From a virus, in the IMG/VR virus record IMGVR_UViG_3300025887_000102, positions 1 to 30,723 of that record: a stretch of DNA of 30,723 bases; one strand, 5' to 3'. The position numbers and the translations under genes were made by a program. The notes under the pieces are model-generated. The model was given only the letters and a program-made list of their open reading frames with translations, searched no databases and was not told where the DNA came from. Positions within the stretch are counted from its first letter, which is position 1, and every line of letters begins with the position of its first letter. Below are positions 7,907 to 15,964 of the stretch, piece after piece.

Positions 7907-8362
7907 CTAGAAATGCAAAATATCTTCAGGATTAGAGATTTTAGCCAAAACCTCGTCATCATTAAGAATACGGACCTCGCCACCGTCGATCTTAAACCGC
8001 GAACCCGCGTAACGGGCAAACATTACCCAATCACCCTTCGCGCACCACGGACCATCTGGAAACTTGTCCCCGTCCTGATACGCCAGTTCCCCGACCTTCA
8101 AGACATACCCAACCTGCGTAGACACAGATTGTTCCTCAACTACTTTATCCGGTAGATATATGCCGCCTTCTGTCTGACCCTTTCCCTTGTATGGGAGAAT
8201 CAACAGACGCCATCCCGTAGGACTAGGCATTTTTTCTAAAAGAGATTGACCCAACGCCGAAGGGTCTAAAGTTGTCTGTACTTTCTCTTTATAAGCATCT
8301 TCTAAGTTTGCCACGCCCTTTTTGGCAGCGGCTAAGTCTATTGCATGTGCTTTAGTCAACAC
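7907..8362 (-). CDS. groES: Phage GroES-like co-chaperonin
   Basis: 151 aa: a helical extension of about 45 residues, then a Cpn10 domain. PTGWRLLILPYKGKG aligns with the first GroES strands, TEGGIYLPDK (residues 64-73) with the mobile-loop GGIVL motif that docks on GroEL, and STQVGYVLKVGE with the following strand. GDWVMFARYAGSRFKIDGGE and VRILNDDEVLA complete the barrel. It presumably replaces host GroES to help fold the capsid protein, as T4 gp31 does. It lies directly upstream of the scaffold gene. The N-terminal extension is longer than in bacterial GroES (about 97 aa). Confidence 0.85.
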   Translation of the reverse strand: MLTKAHAIDLAAAKKGVANLEDAYKEKVQTTLDPSALGQSLLEKMPSPTGWRLLILPYKGKGQTEGGIYLPDKVVEEQSVSTQVGYVLKVGELAYQDGDKFPDGPWCAKGDWVMFARYAGSRFKIDGGEVRILNDDEVLAKISNPEDILHF

Positions 8363-8549
8363 TACGCTCCTGTTTATCTAGCAGGCCCTTGAGTTCCTGT
8401 TCCACATGATTCAGGGCCTCTAAGTTGCCCATAAGCTCACGATATTGCTCTAGTGATTTAACATTGCCGTACTGCATTAGATCGACAACGCCCTGTCTTC
8501 TTTCCCTTATAACGCGAAAAACAGCTTCTGCAACGCGTATCTCATCCAT
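8352..8549 (-). CDS. Small helical protein preceding groES
   Basis: 65 aa, fully helical and charged, with a probable coiled coil (RELMGNLEALNHVEQELKGL). Its 3' end overlaps the groES start by 11 bp, so the two are translationally linked. I know no function. The length and amphipathic pattern suit a small assembly helper or an oligomeric accessory factor, but that is only a guess from context. Confidence 0.65.
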   Translation of the reverse strand: MDEIRVAEAVFRVIRERRQGVVDLMQYGNVKSLEQYRELMGNLEALNHVEQELKGLLDKQERSVD

Positions 8550-8595
8550 TCCCAGATTCTCCCATTTAATCTTATACGGGAAACCTACTTGGTTT

Positions 8596-8808
8596 TTAGT
8601 AAACGTGCAACGAGTCGTCCGTAATTTTTATTGGCAAGCAATATGCAACCGCTCTGTCCGCAGTCGCTATACCGTGAGTGCTGTAACGCTCTACAAGAGC
8701 CTCGGCTACCCTGTTGCAAACGTTTAACTGGGAAAAATACAGATCATCCACAACTAATTTACGTTCGCTCCCGTAGCCGAGATACAGCATGAGAACGAAC
8801 GCGTACAT
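8596..8808 (-). CDS. Small conserved protein next to the endolysin gene
   Basis: 70 aa. A hydrophobic start (MYAFVLMLYLGYG) is followed by DDLYFSQLNVCNRVAEALVERY and AVAYCLPIKI. Similar short proteins with the MYAFVLM.Y opening and an AYC.P motif occur, as I recall, beside lysis genes in marine phages, function unknown. The start codon shares one base with the endolysin stop. The short N-terminal hydrophobic stretch is too weak to call a membrane anchor with confidence. Confidence 0.6.
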   Translation of the reverse strand: MYAFVLMLYLGYGSERKLVVDDLYFSQLNVCNRVAEALVERYSTHGIATADRAVAYCLPIKITDDSLHVY

Positions 8809-9260
8809 TAAAACACAACTTCAAAGTGTGGAGCGTCGATAAAGGGTCTACGTCCCTGTGATCTGCGAATGTCAATGTAGCTGTTCATTGCATTTTCTGC
8901 GCTACCTTCCCACGCACCAAGATCATCTATCGTCCACGCCGCGCCCCAACGGAGCTTTACACCCGCAGCCTCGGCACCTTCCTTCATGGCGTCAGCAATT
9001 TCATCATATAGGTTGAGTTCCCAACGACCTCCGTCGCAGTAAGCCATCAAATCAACGGCGTTGCCGTCAATGTGTTTTGATTTCATGGTTTGCGAGGCCC
9101 CTTTTGCAACCAATGCGCGTTGCTCGTCTATTGTTCTCAACCCGCAGATGACCGAGAAGTCCTGTTTCGTTACGCCGATAGCGTATTTCACGACCGTTAC
9201 CAGATCGTCGTTGACACCTTCTAGCCTTGACAGGCTTCGCTTTCCTAACTTGTATCCCAT
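8808..9260 (-). CDS. Endolysin, M15-family peptidase
   Basis: 150 aa. The zinc peptidase signature is visible: SKHIDGNAVDL gives His63 and Asp70 as two metal ligands and PHFEV near the C-terminus gives His145 as the third. GLRTIDEQRALVAKG is the substrate-loop region shared with T5-type L-alanyl-D-glutamate peptidases. It should cleave the peptide stem of host peptidoglycan for lysis. No signal peptide is present, so release probably needs the adjacent membrane proteins. It is a single-domain protein without a separate wall-binding domain, as usual for Gram-negative hosts. Confidence 0.85.
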   Translation of the reverse strand: MGYKLGKRSLSRLEGVNDDLVTVVKYAIGVTKQDFSVICGLRTIDEQRALVAKGASQTMKSKHIDGNAVDLMAYCDGGRWELNLYDEIADAMKEGAEAAGVKLRWGAAWTIDDLGAWEGSAENAMNSYIDIRRSQGRRPFIDAPHFEVVF

Positions 9261-9262
9261 AA

Positions 9263-9718
9263 CTACTTCCCCGCATACTTAGAGATTGCTCTATTTCCAA
9301 ACCAAAACGCTAAGACCGCCGACATGAGTCCGGCTGTTTCTGGGTCCCACATAAGTTCAACCGCTTCCGTCCAATCGCCGCCAGACTGCCCTACTTTAAC
9401 CATGATAACTACTTTCGTAGCTACGAACAGTCCGAAAAAGGCATAAGTAATGACAGGACGCACAGAACCCCGAAGAGCGTTGATAAATCCTCCAGCGTCG
9501 ATAGATCGGTCATGCTCATACAACCCCTTCGTTTCCGCGATATCCGCCTGCTTGTCTAACTCAACCAGTTTCATCTCAGAACGCTTCTGCGCCAACTGCG
9601 TTTCAAGCTGCATCATCTCCATACGATGCTTCTGAACCTGATTAGCCTTAAAATAGCTAAGTACCTCGGGCAGAAAAGAACTCCCAAAGCCCAGCAAACT
9701 CCCTAATAATGCCATCAT
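9263..9718 (-). CDS. Holin candidate, 3TM gene-transfer-agent type
   Basis: 151 aa. I place the start at the ATG at 9718, which overlaps the upstream stop as ATGA and has AGGA upstream. A hydrophobic start (ALLGSLLGFGSSFLPEV) is followed by a charged helical hairpin (about residues 28-70). Two membrane segments follow: RPVITYAFFGLFVATKVVIM and TAGLMSAVLAFWFGNRAISK. The RP-ITYAFF and W-ETAGL-SAVLAFWFG-RA pattern resembles the 3TM holin family described for gene transfer agents. It lies directly upstream of the endolysin, as expected of a holin. Confidence 0.7.
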   Translation of the reverse strand: MMALLGSLLGFGSSFLPEVLSYFKANQVQKHRMEMMQLETQLAQKRSEMKLVELDKQADIAETKGLYEHDRSIDAGGFINALRGSVRPVITYAFFGLFVATKVVIMVKVGQSGGDWTEAVELMWDPETAGLMSAVLAFWFGNRAISKYAGK

Positions 9719-9915
9719 TTCTCTGATCCTAACCATACGGCGAAGGCACCTGTCATAGCACCCGTTACGGTTGCAGTAAGCGCAGTAGCTTGCGTACTAA
9801 CAACATCCTGCGGTAACGACATAAACCACTCAATCACCCTGATATACATAACCGTCATTACCAACATCATAAGCCGAGGCATAACCTTCCATGCCAAAAA
9901 CTTCTCCATAGTCAT
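9715..9915 (-). CDS. Small two-helix membrane protein of the lysis cassette
   Basis: 66 aa with two membrane segments: MPRLMMLVMTVMYIRVIEWF (about residues 12-31) and TALTATVTGAMTGAFAVWLG (about 44-63). The ATG at 9915 shares one base with the upstream stop, and AAAGGAGG lies inside the end of the upstream gene, an ideal ribosome-binding site. The small size, two segments and position make it a second holin or antiholin candidate. The adjacent 3TM-type protein has the better holin case. Confidence 0.7.
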   Translation of the reverse strand: MTMEKFLAWKVMPRLMMLVMTVMYIRVIEWFMSLPQDVVSTQATALTATVTGAMTGAFAVWLGSEK

Positions 9916-10181
9916 TAGAAACCTCCTTTCAGGCCATCTAATATTTCCGACAAGCTAGGTCGCTTGTCCTTCCTCTCATAAAGACAACTAAAAACCTTCG
10001 GACACTCGGAAAAACTTTTCGTAGGGTAATGATAACCCAAGCCACCATACCCCGCTGTAAACCTATAAACACAAACCTTTTGACCGTTTCCGTCCGTAAA
10101 CCGTTTCCATAAGTGACACTGAACATGCGTCGGATTAGCCACTCCCGCAAGAGTTACAGACAAAATAAGCGCGTTTATCAT
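9915..10181 (-). CDS. Small exported Cys-containing protein of the lysis cassette
   Basis: 88 aa. The first 17-20 residues (MINALILSVTLAGVANPTHV) look like a signal peptide. The mature part has four Cys in two pairs (QCHLWKRF / KVCVYRF and ECPKVFSCLYE), suggesting disulfides in the periplasm. It has no clear lipobox, so it is not a typical outer-membrane spanin, although a lysis accessory role is suggested by its neighbours. It overlaps the upstream gene by 4 bp (ATGA). Confidence 0.65.
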   Translation of the reverse strand: MINALILSVTLAGVANPTHVQCHLWKRFTDGNGQKVCVYRFTAGYGGLGYHYPTKSFSECPKVFSCLYERKDKRPSLSEILDGLKGGF

Positions 10182-10657
10182 TGAGTAACCAATACTATTA
10201 AATACATACCACCACCTAAAACGCCAATTATACCAAGACTTAACGCACCAATAGCCATGTTATTCTGTATCTGGCGCTTGGCTTCCATAGCACGATACAC
10301 CGTTTCCTCCCGTTCAGCACGTATCTTGCGCCGCATACCCAACATCTCGTCGTAAGTGCCCAAGCCAAACCTATAGTCCAGCATGAACTTAATCTCTTTT
10401 TCTTTTTCCAGTAAAGTCTTCTTGCGGATCACGATATCCATAGCTTGCTGCTCTATGTTATCGGTTCCGTGAGTCTTCTTATCCAACCACGTTGGATTCT
10501 TACGCTGAGTCTCAGCCTTGGAAATATCCGCAACAGCACAATACCACTGACCAAGCTGCTTGCTTACGTCCTGCATCTCACGACCAGCACCAACCAACAT
10601 CTTCACGCCCTTAAACGCGGCGTTAGCTGCGGCAAAAGCCGTTACAGGATCAATCAT
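10178..10657 (-). CDS. Conserved helical protein with C-terminal membrane anchor
   Basis: 159 aa. It opens MIDPVTAFAAANAAFKGVK, continues with long charged helices (residues 60-135, coiled-coil-like) and ends with one hydrophobic segment (AIGALSLGIIGVLGGGMYLI). I recall this opening from pelagiphage and cyanophage genomes, where its function is unknown. The anchor plus coiled coil would suit a spanin-like or membrane-remodelling role, which is inference from the lysis context. A GGAGAGG ribosome-binding site precedes the ATG. Confidence 0.7.
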   Translation of the reverse strand: MIDPVTAFAAANAAFKGVKMLVGAGREMQDVSKQLGQWYCAVADISKAETQRKNPTWLDKKTHGTDNIEQQAMDIVIRKKTLLEKEKEIKFMLDYRFGLGTYDEMLGMRRKIRAEREETVYRAMEAKRQIQNNMAIGALSLGIIGVLGGGMYLIVLVTQ

Positions 10658-10891
10658 CTACCTCTCCAACATGCGGTCCATCTTAGCGTCTAACGCATCC
10701 AAACGCGTTATAACCCGATTCATGTCCGTAGTGTTGTCAGACTTAGTAACATACTCCTTCGCCATCTCTTCCCGAGTGCGGTTCAAGAGTATTTGAATAC
10801 GATGCACCTCCCCTACATACGTCCTCAATAACCAGCCAAAAACGCCCAGAACCGCGGTTAACCCACCGCTCCAAAGCAACTCAGGCGGCAT
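10658..10891 (-). CDS. Small membrane-anchored coiled-coil protein
   Basis: 77 aa: an N-terminal membrane segment (LLWSGGLTAVLGVFGWLLRT) followed by a charged helix (VHRIQILLNRTREEMAKEYV) and a heptad-like tail (MNRVITRLDALDAKMDRML). The layout resembles small inner-membrane spanins or holin partners. Its stop lies directly before the start of the next lysis-region gene. Function is inferred from topology and context only. Confidence 0.7.
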   Translation of the reverse strand: MPPELLWSGGLTAVLGVFGWLLRTYVGEVHRIQILLNRTREEMAKEYVTKSDNTTDMNRVITRLDALDAKMDRMLER

Positions 10892-10894
10892 CCG

Positions 10895-11089
10895 TCAGAC
10901 ACACGCAGTGTATTTGCCGCCGCGCTTTGCAGCGCCCATACCACGAGCAGTCTTAACTGACATAGACGTGGGAACACGGACCTCCGCTGTCTTACCATAC
11001 GGAATACGGCCCTGATCTTTAATGTCAGCGTAAGGAACCGCCTTTGGTGTTGGACCCGCAGGGGCCCCTTGGAACTTTACTTTAGCCAT
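10895..11089 (-). CDS. Small basic protein after the portal gene
   Basis: 64 aa, Gly/Lys/Pro-rich, ending TARGMGAAKRGGKYTACV. The ATG at 11089 overlaps the portal stop (TGATG) and has GAGGAG 6 nt upstream, so it is preferred to the GTG one codon earlier. Short basic Gly-rich proteins of this kind accompany portal genes in marine phages. The function is unknown to me. It has no membrane segment, unlike its downstream neighbours, so it probably belongs to the head module. Confidence 0.65.
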   Translation of the reverse strand: MAKVKFQGAPAGPTPKAVPYADIKDQGRIPYGKTAEVRVPTSMSVKTARGMGAAKRGGKYTACV

Positions 11090-13512
11090 CACTGACTCCT
11101 CTGCTTCATCATTTCACGCTGCATTGCACTCTCAATGCGCTGGTTCGTTTGCTTCTCTTGGCTCTCAAGCCGCTGTTGGAATTGCTGACCACGCATCTGC
11201 TGATTTTGAGCATCAAGCTGAAGTCTTGCCTGATCCATCTGAGCGTCTGACTGTTCCGACTGCGCCTTAATCTCCAACTCTTTCTCTTTAAGCTGTACCA
11301 GAGGATCAGGGCCCTGACCAGATATTTGTCCAGACAACTGCTTAACCTGCTGCATACCCTGCGCAATCAACTGAGCAACAACCGCCTGATACTGCATCTC
11401 CATCTGAGCCTCGTCACCGCCCTGCGCTTGCTGCATCTGTTGCATACCAGCCTCTTCAGCCTGTATCTTAACATGCTCCAAAACATGCTTCTGTAAAGCA
11501 ACCGCAACCTGCGGCATCTGACCAACCATCGGAGTCGCGCCAAAAATTAAATGCGCCATAATATGAGACTGATGGTCCTGACCCGCAAACGCACGTAACT
11601 CCATCATGTCCAAAGCGTTTATGTTCTCCTGTGCAGGGTCCAAGGGCCGCGGTTCGTCGTCCGGCACCGCCTTCATTATCCTGTCAACGTCCGTAACGCC
11701 CAACGATTCATACATATCACGATATACCTCGTGCATGTTGTGCATCTCAGGAGCCTGCGCCGCTAACTGCATCTTAGTCTGAGATAACGCAATCCGCTGC
11801 GCCTGACTAAATACATTCGGATTACTGACAGGAATTACGTCCACACGATCATCAAAATCAGACGCCATGATGCTCGACTCGTCACCAGCAACAGAATACG
11901 GATACTCTTGCGGTAAACTCTCCGACATTACCCGCGCCAAAATCTTAAACTCCTGACGCATGGCATAATGTAAACGCTTGTGAACCGCGCTCATTACTCG
12001 CGAACCCTGCTCCAACATCGCTATCGTTGTGCCAACCGCCGCGTTCTGATTACCGTCACCAACCTTCATGTCAGTAATGGTCGCGAACCGCTGTCCAGCC
12101 TGTACAACAAAACCCAATAACTCAAACAACGTCCGGTCAGGACCCTTAAACGGCAAAGGCATTAAACTGTCCCGAATAGCCCCACCCGGAGCATCTACGT
12201 CCCTAAACTCCCCCGGTTGTAAAGGATCGTCGTCGTCCCTAATCCGAAGTCCGCGGGCCTTGAACCCCGCAGGTAAGTTCGACAAAGTACCAGCATCAAT
12301 CAACTGCCGCAAAGCACTGGTCGCGGTCCGCGATAATCCACCAATAGTATGGATCAAGCCCAAGCCGTAGAACCCAAATCCCGGTAAAAACTTAAAGTGC
12401 GTAAAATATGCAATCTTCTTTTTAGCCGGATCGTCCTCACGGTAATTACGCCGAATAGATAAAACCTGACCGTTGTCCTGAGAAATAGTAACAAGATAAG
12501 GAACCTTAATGCCCGTAGGCTCCCCGTCCTCGTCTAAATCCTCATAACCCTCTAAGTCCAAATCAACGTGACACTCCAACAAAGTGCAGTCGTAATCAAT
12601 CTGCGAAGGCTCAATGCCGTCAATCCGGTTTATCTCAGAATCAACCTCCGTAACATCACCCTGCGCAGGTATCACGTCTATATCTAAATAAACCCCAGCA
12701 AGCTGCTTCTTACGCAAATCATTTAAATCCATCCGTATAAGCTGACTTATATTCGGACACGTATCCAAATCAGAAGTATCATACGGAACAACCAAATTCT
12801 GTGCCGGAACAAACTTACTTACAGCGCGGTCCATGACCTCATCATAATAAGTCTTCTTAAACGTGCTGCCAGCAAGCGGTAAATAAAACAACATCTGATC
12901 CATGTCAGGAGTGTAATCCTCCATGACACTCGTAATGTAGTAATTCATAAACTGACGAACCCGCTTGGCCTGATCTACCTTAGCATGAGTCTCCTCACCC
13001 ATAACCTGCGTTCGTACAGGACCACCCGCAGGCAATAGCTCGTTAAACGCCTGCGCCTGAAACTGCGTAGCAGCTTCCGCCAACAAAGGATGCGTTACAC
13101 CACTGGAACCACGAAACGGCTGAGTGCGCTCCTCGTAATTAAATCCCAACAACTCCAAACCATCCGTATACGCATCTTCCCAATCCTGACGACCAGCCTT
13201 GTTAGCATCAAACTCCCCCGCTAAGTCATTGCCAATGCGACTAAGTTCGCGGTCCGGCATCTCTTCCGCCAAGTTAGCGTAAAAATCACCGCCCTCACCG
13301 CGCATGTCCTCGGGATCAAAATCTACCGTAACCCCGCCGTCATCCTCCTCAGAGATCGCTATCTCCACATCAGAATCTACCGCATACAACATAGGGTCCG
13401 CGCCAGAGTCCGGTATTTCTATCTCCAACTCAGCGCGTAAATCGTCCTCGTCAAGCTGACTCGGTACGTTCGTATCCATCAATCCGCCAATAGCCATAGC
13501 CGTCTCCGTCAA
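11089..13512 (-). CDS. Portal protein, P22-like
   Basis: 807 aa, within the size range of P22-type portals. The core carries NKAGRQDWEDAYTDGLELLG, YEERTQPFRGSSGVTHPLLA, FQAQAFNELLPAGGPVRTQV and FYLPLAGSTFKKTYYDE, a recurrent portal signature in marine podovirus-like phages. The first about 100 residues are strongly acidic and the last about 130 are Gln/Met-rich coiled coil, which fits a long barrel or crown. It forms the dodecameric DNA channel and docks the terminase and adaptors. Its start overlaps the terL stop by 4 bp. Confidence 0.85.
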   Translation of the reverse strand: MTETAMAIGGLMDTNVPSQLDEDDLRAELEIEIPDSGADPMLYAVDSDVEIAISEEDDGGVTVDFDPEDMRGEGGDFYANLAEEMPDRELSRIGNDLAGEFDANKAGRQDWEDAYTDGLELLGFNYEERTQPFRGSSGVTHPLLAEAATQFQAQAFNELLPAGGPVRTQVMGEETHAKVDQAKRVRQFMNYYITSVMEDYTPDMDQMLFYLPLAGSTFKKTYYDEVMDRAVSKFVPAQNLVVPYDTSDLDTCPNISQLIRMDLNDLRKKQLAGVYLDIDVIPAQGDVTEVDSEINRIDGIEPSQIDYDCTLLECHVDLDLEGYEDLDEDGEPTGIKVPYLVTISQDNGQVLSIRRNYREDDPAKKKIAYFTHFKFLPGFGFYGLGLIHTIGGLSRTATSALRQLIDAGTLSNLPAGFKARGLRIRDDDDPLQPGEFRDVDAPGGAIRDSLMPLPFKGPDRTLFELLGFVVQAGQRFATITDMKVGDGNQNAAVGTTIAMLEQGSRVMSAVHKRLHYAMRQEFKILARVMSESLPQEYPYSVAGDESSIMASDFDDRVDVIPVSNPNVFSQAQRIALSQTKMQLAAQAPEMHNMHEVYRDMYESLGVTDVDRIMKAVPDDEPRPLDPAQENINALDMMELRAFAGQDHQSHIMAHLIFGATPMVGQMPQVAVALQKHVLEHVKIQAEEAGMQQMQQAQGGDEAQMEMQYQAVVAQLIAQGMQQVKQLSGQISGQGPDPLVQLKEKELEIKAQSEQSDAQMDQARLQLDAQNQQMRGQQFQQRLESQEKQTNQRIESAMQREMMKQRSQ

Positions 13513-14960
13513 TAATATGCGTGTACCCTAGCAGATGTTTCGTCATCTTGCCAATCATCTGTTGGCAACTGCACAAAATTGCCCTGACGATACCTCATCA
13601 AAGCTTGTGTAGCACTGTCAACTAAATCATCAAACTCACCATTGGGAAACGCCGCCATCTCCTCAATTAACTCGTCCGCCCAACTCTTGTCAGGAGCATA
13701 CACCATACCAGCCTCAAATAAAGGACTAACACTATGCAATCGCGTTACCTTGTCATTGCCCCTACTCGGCGTGAAATTTACAACAGGTATCCCAACCTGA
13801 CGCATCTCCTGCGTCAAAGGAGTCCCACTCGCCTTCGCTTCCACAATCACAGTGTCAGGCTCCCAAAACTTGTATTCCTCAAAAGCAATCCGCTTTAATT
13901 CAGGAAAATCCCAACGACCCTTCTTACTATCCAACAATATTAACGCAGGGGACCCACCATCCTCTTCAGGATAAAACACACCCCACGTCGTAATAGCACT
14001 GTAATCAGCACTCTCCCGCTTGCTAAACGCAGTGTCATAACTCTGTATCACATACTGTAAGTTAGGGACCCGCTCACTCTCCCAACGCTGCCACCACTCC
14101 CGAGGAACAATCGCGTTCTCATCTCCAGTAGGGTTCTGCTGGTACTGAGCATTCCACTTCATAGGAGGAATAGACGCCTTGACCGCGGTTAAATCCTCAA
14201 TACTCCAATACTCCGGCCAACAAGGAGTGTCGTCCTCAAAAATAGCAGGTAACTCAACAACCTCCCACTGATCCGCTAAAGGGTCCTTAGCCATAGCACG
14301 TAACAACTGACCCGTCATGTCCTTCTCAGACCACCGAGTCTGTACCAAAACTATAGAACCTCCGGGCTGTAGGCGCTGCCGAGGGCCCCCAGTGTACCAA
14401 TCCCAAGCGTCAGTAAAACCGTTCGTACTCATTGCCGTCTGCTCAGAATGTGGGTCGTCAATAATAATTAAATCACCACCACGACCCGCTAAGTTAGAAC
14501 CAACTCCAACAGCATAATACATCCCACCAGCACTCGTGTCCCACCGACCAGAAGCCTTCGAATCCGCCGCTAACTTAACGTGAGGAAATACCCCCTTATA
14601 CTCATCCGTGTCCAAAAGATTCTTAGTCTTACGACCAAAGTTTACTGCCAACTCCGTCGTGTGAGTCGCCTGAATGATCTTCATACTAGGATTCTTGCCC
14701 ATCATCCACGCAGGAAACAAAAAGGATGCAAACTCAGACTTCGTGTGCCGCGGAGCCATGTTGATAATTAAACGCTTTAACTCGCCACTCGCAACACGCT
14801 CCAACTTCTCAGCAATAATACGGTGATGACGACCCGCAATAAAGTCAGGCCACATACCCCTCACAAACGGTAAAAAATTGTTACGCTGAGACTCCTGCTT
14901 CTCTATTTGTGCAAGTCTAAGTTGAAGTTTCAGAGCCTTTTCTTGTAGTGCGATAGTCAC
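13509..14960 (-). CDS. terL: Terminase large subunit
   Basis: 483 aa with a GTG start at 14960 and a G-rich ribosome-binding region. ATPase: a variant Walker A, APRHTKS (residues 69-75), Walker B LIIIDD (164-169), and VLVQTRWSEKD (204-214) as the coupling motif. Nuclease: Asp309 in SYDTAFSKRESADYSA, Glu374 in VIVEAKASG, and Asp444/445/448 in FDDLVDSA form the RNase-H-like metal site. It packages DNA into the prohead through the portal and cuts it. It is separated from the small subunit by about 5.8 kb, which is unusual. It is the first gene of the late operon. Confidence 0.9.
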   Translation of the reverse strand: MTIALQEKALKLQLRLAQIEKQESQRNNFLPFVRGMWPDFIAGRHHRIIAEKLERVASGELKRLIINMAPRHTKSEFASFLFPAWMMGKNPSMKIIQATHTTELAVNFGRKTKNLLDTDEYKGVFPHVKLAADSKASGRWDTSAGGMYYAVGVGSNLAGRGGDLIIIDDPHSEQTAMSTNGFTDAWDWYTGGPRQRLQPGGSIVLVQTRWSEKDMTGQLLRAMAKDPLADQWEVVELPAIFEDDTPCWPEYWSIEDLTAVKASIPPMKWNAQYQQNPTGDENAIVPREWWQRWESERVPNLQYVIQSYDTAFSKRESADYSAITTWGVFYPEEDGGSPALILLDSKKGRWDFPELKRIAFEEYKFWEPDTVIVEAKASGTPLTQEMRQVGIPVVNFTPSRGNDKVTRLHSVSPLFEAGMVYAPDKSWADELIEEMAAFPNGEFDDLVDSATQALMRYRQGNFVQLPTDDWQDDETSARVHAYY

Positions 14961-15005
14961 GGATCGGGGCCCCTAAATAAACCAGCTATTACATAGTTAT
15001 ACCCC

Positions 15006-15034
15006 ATATCATTTTTATGGCAACTATTTGTCAA
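15006..15034 (-). promoter_or_regulatory. Promoter of the late (terL) operon
   Basis: TTGACA (15034-15029), a 17-bp spacer and TGATAT (15011-15006), a good sigma-70-type match, lie about 40 bp upstream of the terL GTG. The -10 is followed directly by GGGGTATAACTATG, a motif also found near terS, which offers a second reading (TTGCCA, 16-bp spacer, TATAAC). Either would start the long structural transcript. Confidence 0.6.
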
Positions 15035-15621
15035 AAACATGGCCCAAGCCCCCGCAGGTCGGCACGGGGTGCGCGGTCGGCGGATCGCGGTCGATTTGGG
15101 TTTAACCTAGGCGGTTTGACCCGATATCGGGGGGACCCTAGTCGCGTTATGCGGTCCTTGGGCCATTGATAACATGGGATAATGGCTATCCTGGCCCGGA
15201 AAACGTGATCCCCCTGCGGTTGCGGTGCGCGGCTGCCGTCGCGATTGTTCCGCCAGCTGGTGCAGCTGCTGCAGTTAATTGGCGCTCGAACGTCGATCCG
15301 GTGGGTCTGGGCAGGGCGCTGCGCTCCGATATTTTCCGCCAGCTGTTACAGTTAATTGGCGCTCGAACGTCGATCCGGTGGATTTAACTGCGCGGCTGCG
15401 CTCCGATATTTTCCGCCAGCTGGCATCGGATCGGGGCGGTTCGGTCCCGATCGGGGCGGTTCGGTCCAGATTAACGGCTCTCTCGTCCATCTCGTTGTCG
15501 ATCGCTGGGTATCTGGGCACGAGATCCACCAGATCGAACCATATTCCACGGTCCACGGTCCACGGTCGGTAGGTTTAAGCAACGGGGCGGGGTGCGGGGG
15601 TCGCATGTGTCACTAAAAGAA
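15035..15621. repeat. GC-rich non-coding region with tandem and short direct repeats
   Basis: No gene is supported here. A unit of about 77 bp is repeated: 33 bp at 15272-15304 recurs at 15349-15381, and 28 bp at 15318-15345 recurs at 15395-15422, with a further fragment ending at 15259. A 19-bp unit repeats at 15429-15447 and 15449-15467. A 7-bp CCACGGT unit repeats three times near 15546-15567. Nine GATC sites lie between 15083 and 15535. The 77-bp period is not a multiple of three and reading frames shift between copies, so the repeats are not coding. Possible roles are replication origin, packaging signal or recombination site. Confidence 0.7.
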
Positions 15622-15622
15622 A

Positions 15623-15643
15623 AGGCCCGCACTGGGCGGGCCT
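15623..15643 (-). terminator. Rho-independent terminator after the 73-aa gene
   Basis: An 8-bp stem AGGCCCGC/GCGGGCCT with a 5-nt loop is followed on the minus strand by TTTTCTTTTAG. It closes the accessory block before the repeat region and late operon. Confidence 0.8.
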
Positions 15644-15668
15644 GATCGTCGGTGTGGTGGTGCTGGGT

Positions 15669-15890
15669 TTAACGGATACCGTGGACCGATGCGGCCTCGT
15701 GTAGTTCCCGCAATGTGGAATTGATGACGGTTGCGGTGCAAACGCCATCGTCGGCGCAAGCATAATGGCTCGACGGTTCTCCGACGTTGCCAAGCTGGCG
15801 ACGTATTCCGGCAAAAGCCTCGGCCTCCGTGTTATATTCAACGGTCCAACCTTCGTGATTGTCTACGCTTTGATACAGTACTTTGATCAT
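15669..15890 (-). CDS. Small accessory protein, unknown
   Basis: 73 aa. The ATG at 15890 has TTGGAGAAC upstream and is preferred to longer readings that run into the promoter. The protein (EGWTVEYNTEAEAFAGIRRQ, then two Cys in YACADDGVC) is a compact alpha/beta type without a recognised family. It is a single-gene unit with its own promoter, 5' hairpin and terminator. Function unknown. Confidence 0.65.
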   Translation of the reverse strand: MIKVLYQSVDNHEGWTVEYNTEAEAFAGIRRQLGNVGEPSSHYACADDGVCTATVINSTLRELHEAASVHGIR

Positions 15891-15912
15891 TGTTGCGGTT
15901 CTCCAATAAGTA

Positions 15913-15964
15913 AGGGCGGGATTGCCCCGCCCTAAGATTAGCCTGATCCATGTGATTTCGTCAA
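15913..15964 (-). promoter_or_regulatory. Promoter and 5' hairpin of the 73-aa gene
   Basis: TTGACG (15964-15959), an 18-bp spacer and TAATCT (15940-15935) are followed at once by a hairpin (15933-15913): AGGGCGGG / CCCGCCCT with loop GCAAU. The hairpin precedes the TTATTGGAGAAC ribosome-binding site. The -35 overlaps the stop codon of the upstream gene. The same promoter/hairpin/RBS order recurs at three other genes in this block. Confidence 0.6.

Noticed and set aside
15246-15467. CRISPR-like or diversity-generating repeat array
   Set aside because: Repeats are directly tandem without unique spacers, cas genes or a reverse transcriptase are absent, and the copies are non-coding.
15166-15616. 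Plus- and minus-strand open frames across the repeat region, some with repeated peptide wording (WRSNVDPV)
   Set aside because: The 77-bp period is not a multiple of three, so the same DNA is read in different frames in successive copies. No ribosome-binding site supports any start, and GC-rich DNA keeps frames open by chance.
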